DNA of 30,722 nucleotides from Methanocorpusculum sp. (GCA_029986255.1 DALTYD010000008.1:1-30722), one strand, 5' to 3'. Shown: positions 1 to 8,278, numbered from the stretch's first letter. Numbers and translations are program-made. Notes: generated by a model from the letters alone, not told the origin.

Positions 1-558
1 AGATATATTTTTAAGTGTTCTTTTTTTCCTAAAATATCGTGTTATTGATACAATCCTTGTTTTTTGGATATTTCTTTGGCATAGATTAGAGAGAGTTAGA
101 GAGGAGTAATATCCTGGTCTCTCTTTGGATTTTATTGATATATTTTATTCTGAAGAATGGAGAAACACGTTTTCAGATTTTTTGTTTTTTCTTGCTTTTT
201 TAAGAAAAAAACGTCGTTAACGTCTTTGTTTATATATAATCTTATCCGAATCATTTTCTAAAAAGAGATGTTGCAATTACTCTCTTATTTGATTAATCTT
301 TTTTTTAATGATTCTTCTCTCTAAATTATTGTTTGACACTGTAAATATAGAGTTTTACTGACACGCATTTGCCGTTTTAATAGATCTCTTTTTTTAGAGA
401 TATCTGATACCCGCCTCTCATAAATACATCTGAGATCATTTTTTATTAAATTTTTGTCCTCATTAAAAGTGTTCTTTGCATCAAAAAACAGAAGTATATG
501 TAGATGTTTTTTAGATATTGATATTTTGTGGAGCCGCCTTTCTCTTATATTCCATTCA
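1..558. other. AT-rich region without a recognisable gene
   Basis: I see no convincing coding region or structured RNA here. The stretch is strongly T-rich on the plus strand. It has poly-T runs and a small hairpin near 383-400 (ATCTCT, six T, AGAGAT). It lies downstream of the 3' end of cofD, so it may hold that gene's terminator, since runs of T on the minus-strand RNA side are not obvious. Confidence 0.5.
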
Positions 559-1470
559 TTACTGAGGAAAGTAAGAGAGAAGATCCCATGCCAATGACTC
601 AGCCTTCTTTTCGCTTGTCATCATTGTATCTAATCGATGTGCCCCAGGGACCTCAATTTCCGTGTCTCGTTCATCTTGAATAAATATATCTACGACATCT
701 TTGTAAACTTTCCACGTTCCATATGAAGTTGGTGCATATCCCCATGCTAGCATCAGCGCAGCTGCTGGGCCACTGATCGGTTGTCTTCCGATAAAAGGAC
801 TTACTGCCATTGTGAATTTTTTTTTCAACGCTTCGCGTACTCCTGCGCATTCAAGAATTGGACCAATACTTGTTACAGGGTTGGATGGTCCAATAATCAC
901 TCCCTCACTCATCTCAATTGCTGTTATCACTTCTGGAGTTGCCATCAGTGGTTCATCGTTGGAAATTTTTCGAACAATTCCTGTTATTGGTACATTACCA
1001 CGCCGATTAACCCAATACTCCTGGTAATGCATCAGTGTTCCGTTCTTGGTTTTGACATATGTCGTTACCTCTTGATTGGACATTGGGAGAATCTTTGCTT
1101 GAATCCCAAATGCGTCTACAATTTTTTTTGTAGCTGCAGTTAGAGTCATCCCCTGACGTAGATATTCAGCACGAAGAGTGTTAGTTGCTCGATCGCGGTC
1201 TCCAAGTGGAAGGGGTTCTTTGTAGCCAAGTCTTTCCATTGCATGATACGTTTCAAATGAATCACCTCGAATACCCCACCAACGTTCTGTATTCAGTATT
1301 CCTGAAAATAGATATTGCACAGTATCAATATCCGGTGAAACGTACAGGCCTGACATCCAAAGATCCTCTGCGGTGTTAACAATCACTGAGATCTCATCAT
1401 CTCGTAGAATCTGTCGGATCCCTCGAATGAGTTTTGGTGTACCTGTCCCGCCAGACAACACTGTTATCAT
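559..1470 (-). CDS. cofD: 2-phospho-L-lactate transferase (coenzyme F420 biosynthesis)
   Basis: CofD joins an activated phospholactate-type guanylyl donor to 7,8-didemethyl-8-hydroxy-5-deazariboflavin to give F420-0, in the cytosol. The 303-residue protein has the usual family length. It opens with the nucleotide-binding motif SGGTGTPKL at residues 6-14 and has the segment NTAEDLWMSGLYVSPDIDT (about 32-50), which holds the metal-binding acidic residue known in the family. GPSNPVTSIGPIL (about residues 195-207) is another conserved family stretch. It is a single gene with AT-rich gaps on both sides. No clear Shine-Dalgarno precedes the ATG, so it may be translated from a short or leaderless transcript. 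The family assignment is secure and it supports a methanogen or another F420 producer. Confidence 0.96.
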   Translation of the reverse strand: MITVLSGGTGTPKLIRGIRQILRDDEISVIVNTAEDLWMSGLYVSPDIDTVQYLFSGILNTERWWGIRGDSFETYHAMERLGYKEPLPLGDRDRATNTLRAEYLRQGMTLTAATKKIVDAFGIQAKILPMSNQEVTTYVKTKNGTLMHYQEYWVNRRGNVPITGIVRKISNDEPLMATPEVITAIEMSEGVIIGPSNPVTSIGPILECAGVREALKKKFTMAVSPFIGRQPISGPAAALMLAWGYAPTSYGTWKVYKDVVDIFIQDERDTEIEVPGAHRLDTMMTSEKKAESLAWDLLSYFPQ

Positions 1471-1578
1471 GATACTAAGTAAAAGGGTGTTTTGGAATAA
1501 TCAATTTGTCGTGTTTTTTGTGTTTTCACCAATCGCTATTTTTTTTGAACAGGCGATATTAATAAAAACTTATGTTTA

Positions 1579-1749
1579 ATGGCATTTTTTCCCATGTATA
1601 AATTTCGTAATCTTTATGCTGAATTTAAGCGTGAGAAATCCAAATACATGTTTAAATATTTCCAATATTGTAGTGAGTTAATTAATGGTCCCTGGGTTAA
1701 TTGGGATAATCCAAGTTATTTTCTGCGAAGAAAGAGATGTTTACTGTAA
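1579..1749 (+). CDS. possible small protein, 56 residues, unrecognised
   Basis: This is a short open frame in the gap between cofD and the PurF-like gene. It starts at ATG 1579, with an alternative ATG at 1594, and stops at TAA 1749. The product is basic and aromatic-rich, with segments such as FRNLYAEFKREKSKYMFKYF and GPWVNWDNPSYFLRRKR. Its composition looks more like protein than random T-rich translation: it has three Trp/Phe clusters and many charged residues on the strand that is otherwise T-biased. An AT-rich TATA-like stretch lies at about 1554-1566. I recognise no family. It could be a real small gene, the tail of a decayed gene (the frame stays open back to 1549), or chance. Confidence 0.35.
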   Translation: MAFFPMYKFRNLYAEFKREKSKYMFKYFQYCSELINGPWVNWDNPSYFLRRKRCLL

Positions 1750-2030
1750 AGCCTCTTAGCACCCGATTCTCAGTTTTTTCATATAGACTAGCTCCTTTAC
1801 TCTAACGCGATGATGATTTTGTAATGGTGTATCCACCGTTTGACATCTATTTTCTCGATTAATTTAAAAATATTTCATCATATATTGATTTTAAGGTGAT
1901 ATTATCTTTAATAGATTTTCAATATCGTCTCATCGTATCAATGATGGCTTTTCACCTTACTGAAAAAATAATGATTTTTATTCATATGCAACCCAATGCT
2001 GAAAACATATTTGTGACAAGTATTTGTTGC
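1750..2030. other. AT-rich gap, nothing recognised
   Basis: This is the spacer between the small plus-strand frame and the 3' end of the minus-strand PurF-like gene. It is T-rich on the plus strand, and I see no RNA gene or convincing reading frame. Confidence 0.4.
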
Positions 2031-3431
2031 TTACTTTTCTTTTGTTGTGATAATTTTGCGGCAGTTGCAACATGTTTCATTTGGAATGTTCCATGGGTAT
2101 ACGCTGCAAGTGCAGGCCATGCACAGATCAGTGCGAGGAATACCTATTGCCTCTACTAGGTCATCGGTTGAGATGTACTTAAGACTTGTTGCATGGATTA
2201 TTTTGCGAATTTCTTCACTAGATTTCCCATTTGCAATTAGCTCATCACGGGTTGGGATATCCACACCGAAGTAACATGGTGCAATGATCGGTGCGGAACC
2301 TATACGCACGTGGACCTCTGTTGCCCCAAACTCCTTTACCATGTCTACAATATGGAGAGATGTTGTTCCTCTAACAATACTATCATCTACAAGGACAACA
2401 GACTTCCCACTGATATGATGGCGTACTGGATTGAGTTTCACCCTTACCGCATTATCGCGCTGATTTTGGGCGGGCATGATAAATGTTCTACCAACGTACC
2501 TATTCTTTAAAAGCCCCTCCCTGTATGGAATATCTGATGCATCTGAAAATCCCGTAGCAAATGCCGTTCCGGAGTCTGGAATCGGTGATACAATATCTGC
2601 ATTCACTGGATGTTTTGCTAGAAGTTCTCCAATTTTTCGACGTGCATCATAGACAAGCACACCGTCAATTACTGAATCAGGACGAGCTGTGTAAACATAC
2701 TCAAACACACAATACGCTTTGTAGTTTGCATTCATTACTTGACGGTTAGATACCCCATTTCTAGTAATAGTGATGAGTTCTCCAGGTACGATATCGCGGA
2801 GGAATGTTCCAGATAGCACATCGATTGCTACACTTTCTGAGGCAACGACGTAACCACTATCGGTTTTCCCTAGGCATAGTGGTTTTGTTCCCAGTGGATC
2901 TCGGAATGCGTATAATACTCCATCAAGAATCGCGACACCTGCATATGCTCCTTTCATTTGTCGAATTGCATTGACAAATGCGCTTTCTGCATCTTTGCCT
3001 GATATGAGCTCATGAGCTATCATTGCCGCAATAAGCTCTGCGTTAGTCGTCGTTGAAAAGATGTGTCCTTTCCTTTCATATTCAGCGCGAAGTGACTCTC
3101 TATTGTCCTGTACTAGTGCAGCACTTACGGTAATGGACAGTTCATGCCCCTGAAACGAGAACTTCAAAGGCTGAATATTTTCCATCATATCGCGCTGCAC
3201 TTTTTGAGTGTAGAGTACCTGTCCAATACCAACCGTGCCTAATAATTTCGATAAGATCTGCTCATTAAAAACCTCGGTAAGATGGCCAGGACCTTTGTGG
3301 ATCAGAAGAGTTTTCCCGTGAAATGTGGATATTCCTGCCGCCTCTTGTCCCCTGTGCTGAAGGGCGTGCAGTGCATAATATAAGGAGTGGACGACATCGC
3401 AAGAATCAACGATTCCAGCAATACCACTCAT
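2031..3431 (-). CDS. PurF paralogue with a dead glutaminase domain (amidophosphoribosyltransferase-like)
   Basis: This full-length protein of 466 residues aligns end to end with amidophosphoribosyltransferase, the first step of purine synthesis. The phosphoribosyltransferase half is intact, with the PRPP loop VVLVDDSIVRGTTS. The four cysteines that bind an iron-sulfur cluster in Bacillus-type PurF are also present: CVFEYVY, APCYFG and the CMAC pair. The glutaminase half keeps the fold landmarks ALQHRGQE, but the catalytic residues are gone. Position 2 is Ser (MSGIAG) instead of the nucleophile Cys, the conserved HVRYPTTG is QVLYTQKV, HNGN is SAAL, and SDTE is TNAE. It therefore cannot use glutamine by the known mechanism. 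It may be ammonia-dependent, a regulatory partner of the intact copy at 6869-8278, or recruited to another role. It is the third gene of the LSm-L37e operon, 19 nt after rpl37e. Confidence 0.9.
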   Translation of the reverse strand: MSGIAGIVDSCDVVHSLYYALHALQHRGQEAAGISTFHGKTLLIHKGPGHLTEVFNEQILSKLLGTVGIGQVLYTQKVQRDMMENIQPLKFSFQGHELSITVSAALVQDNRESLRAEYERKGHIFSTTTNAELIAAMIAHELISGKDAESAFVNAIRQMKGAYAGVAILDGVLYAFRDPLGTKPLCLGKTDSGYVVASESVAIDVLSGTFLRDIVPGELITITRNGVSNRQVMNANYKAYCVFEYVYTARPDSVIDGVLVYDARRKIGELLAKHPVNADIVSPIPDSGTAFATGFSDASDIPYREGLLKNRYVGRTFIMPAQNQRDNAVRVKLNPVRHHISGKSVVLVDDSIVRGTTSLHIVDMVKEFGATEVHVRIGSAPIIAPCYFGVDIPTRDELIANGKSSEEIRKIIHATSLKYISTDDLVEAIGIPRTDLCMACTCSVYPWNIPNETCCNCRKIITTKEK

Positions 3432-3450
3432 ACAACAATCATTTTACCTT

Positions 3451-3624
3451 TTAATTATCTGCTGCTTTTTTCGTCCATTTATATCCACGAATCTTTGAGC
3501 TCTTGCCAAATCCACATGATGCACAGACACCATGCCGAGCGTGGAATGACTGCTTACCACAACGGCGACAGATGATGTGGGAATGCTTGTTGCGCAGTCC
3601 CATTGATGGTGTGCCTTTTGTCAT
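3451..3624 (-). CDS. rpl37e: 50S ribosomal protein L37e
   Basis: This 57-residue zinc-ribbon protein of the archaeal/eukaryotic large ribosomal subunit starts MTKGTPSMGLRNKHSHIICR. It has the two zinc knuckles CRRCG and CASCG (Cys at about residues 19, 22, 34 and 37) and ends in the basic tail IRGYKWTKKAADN. Length and motif spacing match the family. It lies 17 nt downstream of the LSm gene and 19 nt upstream of the PurF-like gene. The order LSm, L37e, PurF on one transcript is a known conserved archaeal arrangement. Confidence 0.96.
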   Translation of the reverse strand: MTKGTPSMGLRNKHSHIICRRCGKQSFHARHGVCASCGFGKSSKIRGYKWTKKAADN

Positions 3625-3641
3625 TGTCTACTTCACCTCAT

Positions 3642-3869
3642 TTACTCTATAGACGGAGATATGTAAATGACATTGTCGCCCCGGACAATTAACGTTCCGA
3701 GCTGAACTGTACCATTTTCTCCTTCTTCCTCAGCCTTGTCAAGAACCAAGTTCATGTGAACGTCATAGCCCTGGAGAACCCCGCGGATCTCCCTCCCACC
3801 CTTCAGTGAAATAATTACTGGCTGGCGATTAAGGACCTGATCTAAAATTTCAAGCGGTCTCTTTGTCAT
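3642..3869 (-). CDS. LSm/Sm-like small nuclear ribonucleoprotein homologue
   Basis: This is an archaeal Sm-like (SmAP) protein that forms a heptameric RNA-binding ring. The product starts MTKRPLEILDQVLNRQPVII. It shows Sm motif 1 (LKGGREIRGVLQGYDVHMNLVLDKAEE) and Sm motif 2 (LIVRGDNVIYISP), and at 75 residues it has the normal archaeal length. An upstream in-frame ATG at 3911 would add 14 residues that are not family-like. The ATG at 3869 follows a GAGGG Shine-Dalgarno, so I chose it. It is the first gene of the operon with rpl37e and the PurF-like gene. A possible TATA element (TTTATGTA on the minus strand) sits near 3945-3955. Confidence 0.93.
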   Translation of the reverse strand: MTKRPLEILDQVLNRQPVIISLKGGREIRGVLQGYDVHMNLVLDKAEEEGENGTVQLGTLIVRGDNVIYISPSIE

Positions 3870-3911
3870 AAGGATCCCTCGTTTTTCTCCGGTAGAGTCA
3901 TTGTGACTCAT

Positions 3912-4851
3912 GGAAGAATGCTTAATTTTTTGTCACCAGAATACATAAAGATAACTACCGACTGTGATTTTTACGTTTGTATCGCTATTATTGGGTTTAG
4001 TTTTCAGTTCTGCATACTATAATTTTTATTCAGAGCGTTTATACCGTCATCTTATTATATTGATATAGTGTCTTTTTCCTGAGGTTTTTTTATTTATATC
4101 TATATAATTATCTATTCTTATCCTCTGGTATCAGTATGAATGTGATATCTGTCATAAAATTCATGTTCTAATATTCGACGTCATTCAGAGTTCATGTCCG
4201 TCAATACTAGATATTTTGCGTTGGATTATTTGAAAAAATGAAAAATATTTAATACATTATCACCTCTTGTCCTCATCCTTCTAAAAATATTTTACTAAAG
4301 CGATACAGTTCTGTGTGCTTTAATGACGTGTTTATATGATTATCTAATTTTTTCTTATGATGTTCACAATGGTTCATTATTTGCCCATATTCCCACTATT
4401 TTACTATTTGTGATCTTTATTTACTAGATTATTTACTAGAGCCTAAATCCCTATTTCTTCATACATGTCCTTAAAATAAACGCGATGCTGTTGTAGTATA
4501 GGGTAATTAAATTACTGATTTTCTTTTTTTTTAACTCAAAATATGGTTAGAGTCAATATAGAATCAATGGAAGAAAACTCTTTTTTCTATGGTGCGTAAT
4601 GGGAAAGCGAGATGCTAGTCTCGTATATTCTGAAATTACTTCTTTAAATTGATATCCTATCCATCCGATGTGTTTGTTTAATCTCAGAATGTTAACAGAG
4701 GTAATGATCCAAAGTGTTGTTATCGTTGAAATATCTTTTCTTTGTTGTTACTTTTTCCCTCATCATGAATTCTTTCGAGATGTTAACTATTTAATCTATT
4801 GTGAATACTTCTACCAAAATATCTTTCCAATATAATTAGAATTTGTGAATC
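3912..4851. other. long AT-rich intergenic region
   Basis: This stretch of nearly 1 kb lies between the divergent LSm operon and ribH. It is T-rich on the plus strand, and no reading frame beyond about 20 residues looks genuine on the plus strand. No tRNA, SRP RNA or RNase P RNA signature is visible, and a structured RNA should stand out as GC-rich here. It contains a small tandem repeat at 4419-4440. The outer edges must hold the promoters of the two flanking operons. Confidence 0.5.
4419..4440. repeat. short direct repeat, two copies of ATTTACTAGA
   Basis: ATTTACTAGA occurs at 4419-4428 and again at 4431-4440, separated by TT. Only two copies are present and no function is suggested. It could be a simple slippage product in noncoding DNA. 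Confidence 0.6.
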
Positions 4852-4863
4852 CCTATATACTTT
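4852..4863 (+). promoter_or_regulatory. probable TATA box of the ribH operon
   Basis: The stretch CTATATACTTTT lies 27-38 bp before the ribH ATG. This fits an archaeal TATA element serving a transcript with a very short leader or none. No Shine-Dalgarno is seen before ribH, which agrees with leaderless translation. Confidence 0.5.
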
Positions 4864-4889
4864 TGCGACCGAAATGTACTTAAATTATC

Positions 4890-5309
4890 ATGACAGACAA
4901 AGAGATCAGACTTAGATTTGTTGTTGCAGAGTTTAACCGAGATCTTACATATATGATGGAGATGGAGGCTGAGGAGCACGCACGATTCCTTGGTGCAATT
5001 GTTTATGACCGAATTTATGTGCCAGGTGTATATGATATGCCACTTTCTATCCGCAAATTTCTGAAAAATCCAGCAATTGATTCTGTTGTTACCATTGGTT
5101 GTGTCATCGATGGTGCGACGGGTCATGATCAAATTGTGGTGAAACATGCAGCACGAAAGATTCTTGATCTTTCTCTTGAGTTCGATAAGCCAGTTGCACT
5201 TGGCATAGCGGGCCCTGGTATGACGCGATTTGAAGCGGAGGACCGTATTGAGTACGGTAAGCGTGCGGTTGAATCGGCGGTGAAGATGGTCAGGAGACTT
5301 AGTGTATGA
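4890..5309 (+). CDS. ribH: 6,7-dimethyl-8-ribityllumazine synthase
   Basis: This enzyme condenses 5-amino-6-ribitylaminouracil with 3,4-dihydroxy-2-butanone 4-phosphate to give lumazine, the riboflavin precursor. The uracil substrate also feeds F420 synthesis. The protein has 139 residues, normal for archaeal lumazine synthase. It shows the N-terminal VVAEFNRDLT substrate loop, VPGVYDMP at about residues 48-55, and the catalytic segment GCVIDGATGHDQ with its His near residue 79. The ATG at 4890 is preceded by a TATA-like element rather than a Shine-Dalgarno. Its stop overlaps the start of the aminotransferase gene by 4 bases (ATGA), so the two are translationally coupled. Confidence 0.93.
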   Translation: MTDKEIRLRFVVAEFNRDLTYMMEMEAEEHARFLGAIVYDRIYVPGVYDMPLSIRKFLKNPAIDSVVTIGCVIDGATGHDQIVVKHAARKILDLSLEFDKPVALGIAGPGMTRFEAEDRIEYGKRAVESAVKMVRRLSV

Positions 5310-6439
5310 GATCTGTTTCGAATACGATTTTATCTCTCTCTCTCTCGGCCACGATGGAAATGAGTAATCGTTCTAAACGAATGATTGCCTCTGGCCTTGA
5401 TGTCATCAGTCTGGCGGTGGGTGAACCGGATTTTGCTACACCTGCTCATATTACACAGGCCGCAGTGTGTGCACTGAATCGCGGTGAAACTCATTATGCA
5501 CCATCTCGTGGTATTCCTGAACTCACACAAGCGATTGCTGATAAACTGAACCGTGAAAATCATATTTTAGTGATGTCTAATCAAGTTATGGTGACAGCTG
5601 GTGCAAAAGATGCAATTCGTATTACGATGACGTCTCTGCTTAACCAGGGTGACGAAGTTGTAGTTATTGATCCATCTTGGGTTTCGTATGAACCCTGCGT
5701 GAGGATTGCTGGTGGAAAAGCTGTTCACTCTCCATTGAATTCAAATTTTCAGGTAGATGAGTCAATTTACAACGCGATCACAAATAAGACAAAGATGATC
5801 ATTGTGAACACTCCATCAAATCCGACGGGTTCTCTCCTTAATAGATCGTCACTTCGACTAATTGCAGATTTGTGCATGGATCATGATTTGTTTTGTCTAT
5901 CTGATGAAATCTATGAGAAGCTGGTTTATGAAAAGGAGCATGTATCGATTGCAACCGTTGGTGATATGTTGGAGAGAACTATTACGATTAATGGTTTTTC
6001 TAAGGCGTATGCGATGACGGGATGGAGACTTGGATATCTTGCAGCCCCAATTGAGATTATTTCTACCATGGATAAGGTGATGCAGCATTCGGTCGGATGT
6101 GTGAATACATTTGCAATGTGGGGTGGGGTTGTTGCCCTGAACGGCGATCAGAGCTGTGTTGAGGATATGCGTCGGAAGTTTGCGGAGCGCCGAAAATATG
6201 TGATTGGCCGACTTGCTGGAATGGGAATATCTACTGCTCCTGCAGAGGGTGCGTTTTATGCATTCCTCAAGGTAGGAGGTGATGATATGGAAATAGTGAA
6301 CCTTTGGTTGGATAAGGCACATGTTGCTGCAACCCCAGGTACGGCATTTGGTGCTCCAGGCTGGATCCGCATTTCGTATGCTGTATCTATGGAGCGATTG
6401 ATTGAGGCACTCGATAGGATAGAGGCTATCTACTTCTAA
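5306..6439 (+). CDS. class I/II pyridoxal-phosphate aminotransferase (aspartate aminotransferase type)
   Basis: This 377-residue fold-type I aminotransferase probably interconverts aspartate/oxaloacetate and glutamate/2-oxoglutarate in the cytosol. It shows SLAVGEPDF near residues 35-43, the PLP-contact segment VNTPSNPTGS, DEIYEKLVYE, and the Schiff-base lysine in INGFSKAYAMTGWRLGY. An AGGAGA Shine-Dalgarno at 5292-5297, inside ribH, is spaced 8 nt from the ATG and supports this start. Codons 10-14 (Ser-Leu-Ser-Leu-Ser) are encoded by a (TC)7 dinucleotide run, a possible slippage site. The exact substrate cannot be told from sequence; related enzymes act on aspartate, tyrosine or other amino acids. 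Confidence 0.9.
   Translation: MRSVSNTILSLSLSATMEMSNRSKRMIASGLDVISLAVGEPDFATPAHITQAAVCALNRGETHYAPSRGIPELTQAIADKLNRENHILVMSNQVMVTAGAKDAIRITMTSLLNQGDEVVVIDPSWVSYEPCVRIAGGKAVHSPLNSNFQVDESIYNAITNKTKMIIVNTPSNPTGSLLNRSSLRLIADLCMDHDLFCLSDEIYEKLVYEKEHVSIATVGDMLERTITINGFSKAYAMTGWRLGYLAAPIEIISTMDKVMQHSVGCVNTFAMWGGVVALNGDQSCVEDMRRKFAERRKYVIGRLAGMGISTAPAEGAFYAFLKVGGDDMEIVNLWLDKAHVAATPGTAFGAPGWIRISYAVSMERLIEALDRIEAIYF
5333..5346 (+). repeat. (TC)7 dinucleotide run inside the aminotransferase gene
   Basis: Seven TC units encode Ser-Leu-Ser-Leu plus part of the next Ser near the N terminus. A one-unit slip would shift the reading frame. Another (TC)7 run lies in noncoding DNA at 30025-30038. Confidence 0.8.
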
Positions 6440-6568
6440 AGAATCATGAAATTTTTATTGGCTTTAGTCTCAAAAAGAATGATTTTTTTTCTTTTGCAAT
6501 CTTTTCTCCAAGAAAATTTATTACACTCTTTTCTGTGTAATTATAAATGGATATATTAAATTTTTTTA

Positions 6569-6745
6569 ATCGTATGTGTTTATCTCTTCAGAAAAATTAA
6601 AATAGAGATACTCTCTCACTGTTTCTGGAATGATCATTTCAAATCAGTTCTTATTGATTAGCCCAGTCATGGCGTCTTCCACAAGTTTTGCACCATACTG
6701 ATTGTTCTTCTCTATTTTTTCATCTTGACCTACGAAGACCATCAT
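6569..6745 (-). pseudogene. possible small gene or gene remnant with an in-frame TGA
   Basis: From ATG 6745 a frame gives 33 residues (MMVFVGQDEKIEKN then QYGAKLVEDAMTGLINKN) before a TGA at 6644-6646. The same frame then continues for about 25 more codons (FEMIIPETVREYLYFNF and onward) to TAA near 6566-6568. The first part looks protein-like and is less AT-rich than its surroundings. It could be a 33-residue gene, a decayed gene with a stop, or chance in purine-rich DNA. I recognise no family, and selenocysteine use is not supported by anything visible. It lies in the gap after the aminotransferase gene and downstream of the intact purF. Confidence 0.28.
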
Positions 6746-6868
6746 ATATCTCTATTTCTCTCTCTCTTAAAGCAATCAAACCTAATTTTTTGCATGTTTT
6801 AATATTTTTAAAGCTCTCCTCTCCTTTGAAAAGGCATGTTGAAAAATAAGAATTTATATATATATATA

Positions 6869-8278
6869 TTATGAATTTTTCTGTTTATAAGGATCTATTA
6901 TCTCAATATCATGCCCTTCCTCTTCTTCGTCGTTAATTGCAACGGGATATTTTCCTGTTAGGCACCCAGTGCAGAGGTGGTCGCATGGAATTCCAATGGC
7001 TTGAACTAGTCCTTTTAGTGAGATGTGGGCTAAACTTGTTGCATCAATTGCTTCCCTTACCTCTTCAATGGATTTTTGATGAGATATCAGTTCATTCCGC
7101 GTTGGGAAGTCTGTACCTAGATAGCATGGAGCAATAATTGGTGGGGATGCTATGCGCAGATGCACTTCTTTTGCGCCAAATTCTCGAACTAGTGCGATAA
7201 TATGGCGTGATGTTGTTCCCCGAACAATACTATCGTCTACGAGGACAACGGATTTCCCACTAATATGACTGCGAACAGGGTTTAATTTCATTTGTACGGC
7301 TGTTTCTCGTTTTGTCTGGGTTGGCATGATAAATGTGCGCCCAGTGTAGCGATTCTTAATCAAGGCCTCGCGAAAAGGGGTATTCGAGGCATCAGCATAG
7401 CCTATGGCTGCGGCTGTCCCGGAATCAGGAACCGGTGAGACAATATCAGCCATTGCTGATGCTTCCTTGGCGAGAAGGAAACCTATTTTCTGGCGAACGT
7501 CATATACTGAGATACCATCAATAACTGAATCCGCTCTGGCGAAATAAATATATTCAAACACGCAGTGCGCGGGAGATCTTGCTGTCATAATCTTCCGTGG
7601 ATATACCGTATCGGTTTTGAGGAGAATGCTTTCTCCAGGTGTAATATCTCGGAGAAACTTTGCGCCAACTGCGTCGATTGCAACACTTTCTGATGCGACA
7701 ATGTGCCCACCATTTTCGAACATTCCGAGACAGAGTGGCTTGATACCAAGCGGATCGCGGAATGCATATAATTCACCGTCTAGCATGAAGATAACTGCGT
7801 ATGATCCACGTATATTTCGCATGCAGAAGCTGATCGCTTCATCAATGGTATGACCATGTATGATCTCGTTTGCGAGAATTGCCGCGATTACCTCCGTATC
7901 TGAGGTTGTGGAAAAGATATGCCCCCGACCCTCATATTCATAACGAAGCTCGTCAGTATTGACCAAATTTCCATTGTGAACAATGGAAAGGCAATGATCG
8001 CGAAACAGGAAGTTGAATGGCTGTATATTTTCCGGTTTTGATCCACCGGTCGTTGGGTACCTGACATGCCCCAACCCTGTTTTCCCGAAAAGACTTTGCA
8101 AGATATCGTTTTTGAATATCTCAGCTATCAGACCATATCCCTTGTATTTGCGAATTGTCCCATTATCGTATGTGGAAATTCCTCCGCTCTCTTGCCCACG
8201 GTGCTGGAGTGCATACAGTGCCCAGTACAATAAATTTGAAACCTCGAAATTTGCGACGATGCCTGCGATGCCACACAT
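6869..8278 (-). CDS. purF: amidophosphoribosyltransferase (glutamine PRPP amidotransferase)
   Basis: PurF makes 5-phosphoribosylamine from PRPP and glutamine, the first committed step of purine synthesis. This 469-residue copy is complete. It has the N-terminal catalytic Cys exposed after Met removal (MCGIAGIV), ALQHRGQESGG, the arginine in GHVRYPTTG, the oxyanion Asn-Gly in HNGNLVN, and the aspartate in TSDTEVIA. It also has the PRPP loop VVLVDDSIVRGTTS. The four cluster cysteines seen in Bacillus-type PurF are conserved: CVFEYIY, APCYLG and CTGC. The C terminus adds an acidic tail with a run of Glu. It stands alone, outside the LSm-L37e operon, where the degenerate paralogue resides. A possible promoter element TTAATAAATAAA lies about 70 nt upstream. 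Confidence 0.96.
   Translation of the reverse strand: MCGIAGIVANFEVSNLLYWALYALQHRGQESGGISTYDNGTIRKYKGYGLIAEIFKNDILQSLFGKTGLGHVRYPTTGGSKPENIQPFNFLFRDHCLSIVHNGNLVNTDELRYEYEGRGHIFSTTSDTEVIAAILANEIIHGHTIDEAISFCMRNIRGSYAVIFMLDGELYAFRDPLGIKPLCLGMFENGGHIVASESVAIDAVGAKFLRDITPGESILLKTDTVYPRKIMTARSPAHCVFEYIYFARADSVIDGISVYDVRQKIGFLLAKEASAMADIVSPVPDSGTAAAIGYADASNTPFREALIKNRYTGRTFIMPTQTKRETAVQMKLNPVRSHISGKSVVLVDDSIVRGTTSRHIIALVREFGAKEVHLRIASPPIIAPCYLGTDFPTRNELISHQKSIEEVREAIDATSLAHISLKGLVQAIGIPCDHLCTGCLTGKYPVAINDEEEEGHDIEIIDPYKQKNS

Noticed and set aside
2031..3431. Calling the PurF paralogue a pseudogene
   Set aside because: The frame is complete and the phosphoribosyltransferase domain and cluster cysteines are fully conserved, so functional change fits better than decay.
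4836..5147. 103-residue minus-strand frame over the start of ribH
   Set aside because: It lies opposite a clear ribH coding sequence and has no family-like motif; it is a mirror frame.
6569..6745. Selenocysteine recoding of the in-frame TGA
   Set aside because: No SECIS-like structure or selenoprotein homology is visible, and the window suggests a group not known for selenocysteine; decay or chance is simpler.
6855..6868. (TA)7 run next to the purF stop codon as a TATA promoter
   Set aside because: It lies at the 3' end of a minus-strand gene with no plus-strand gene within a plausible distance downstream.
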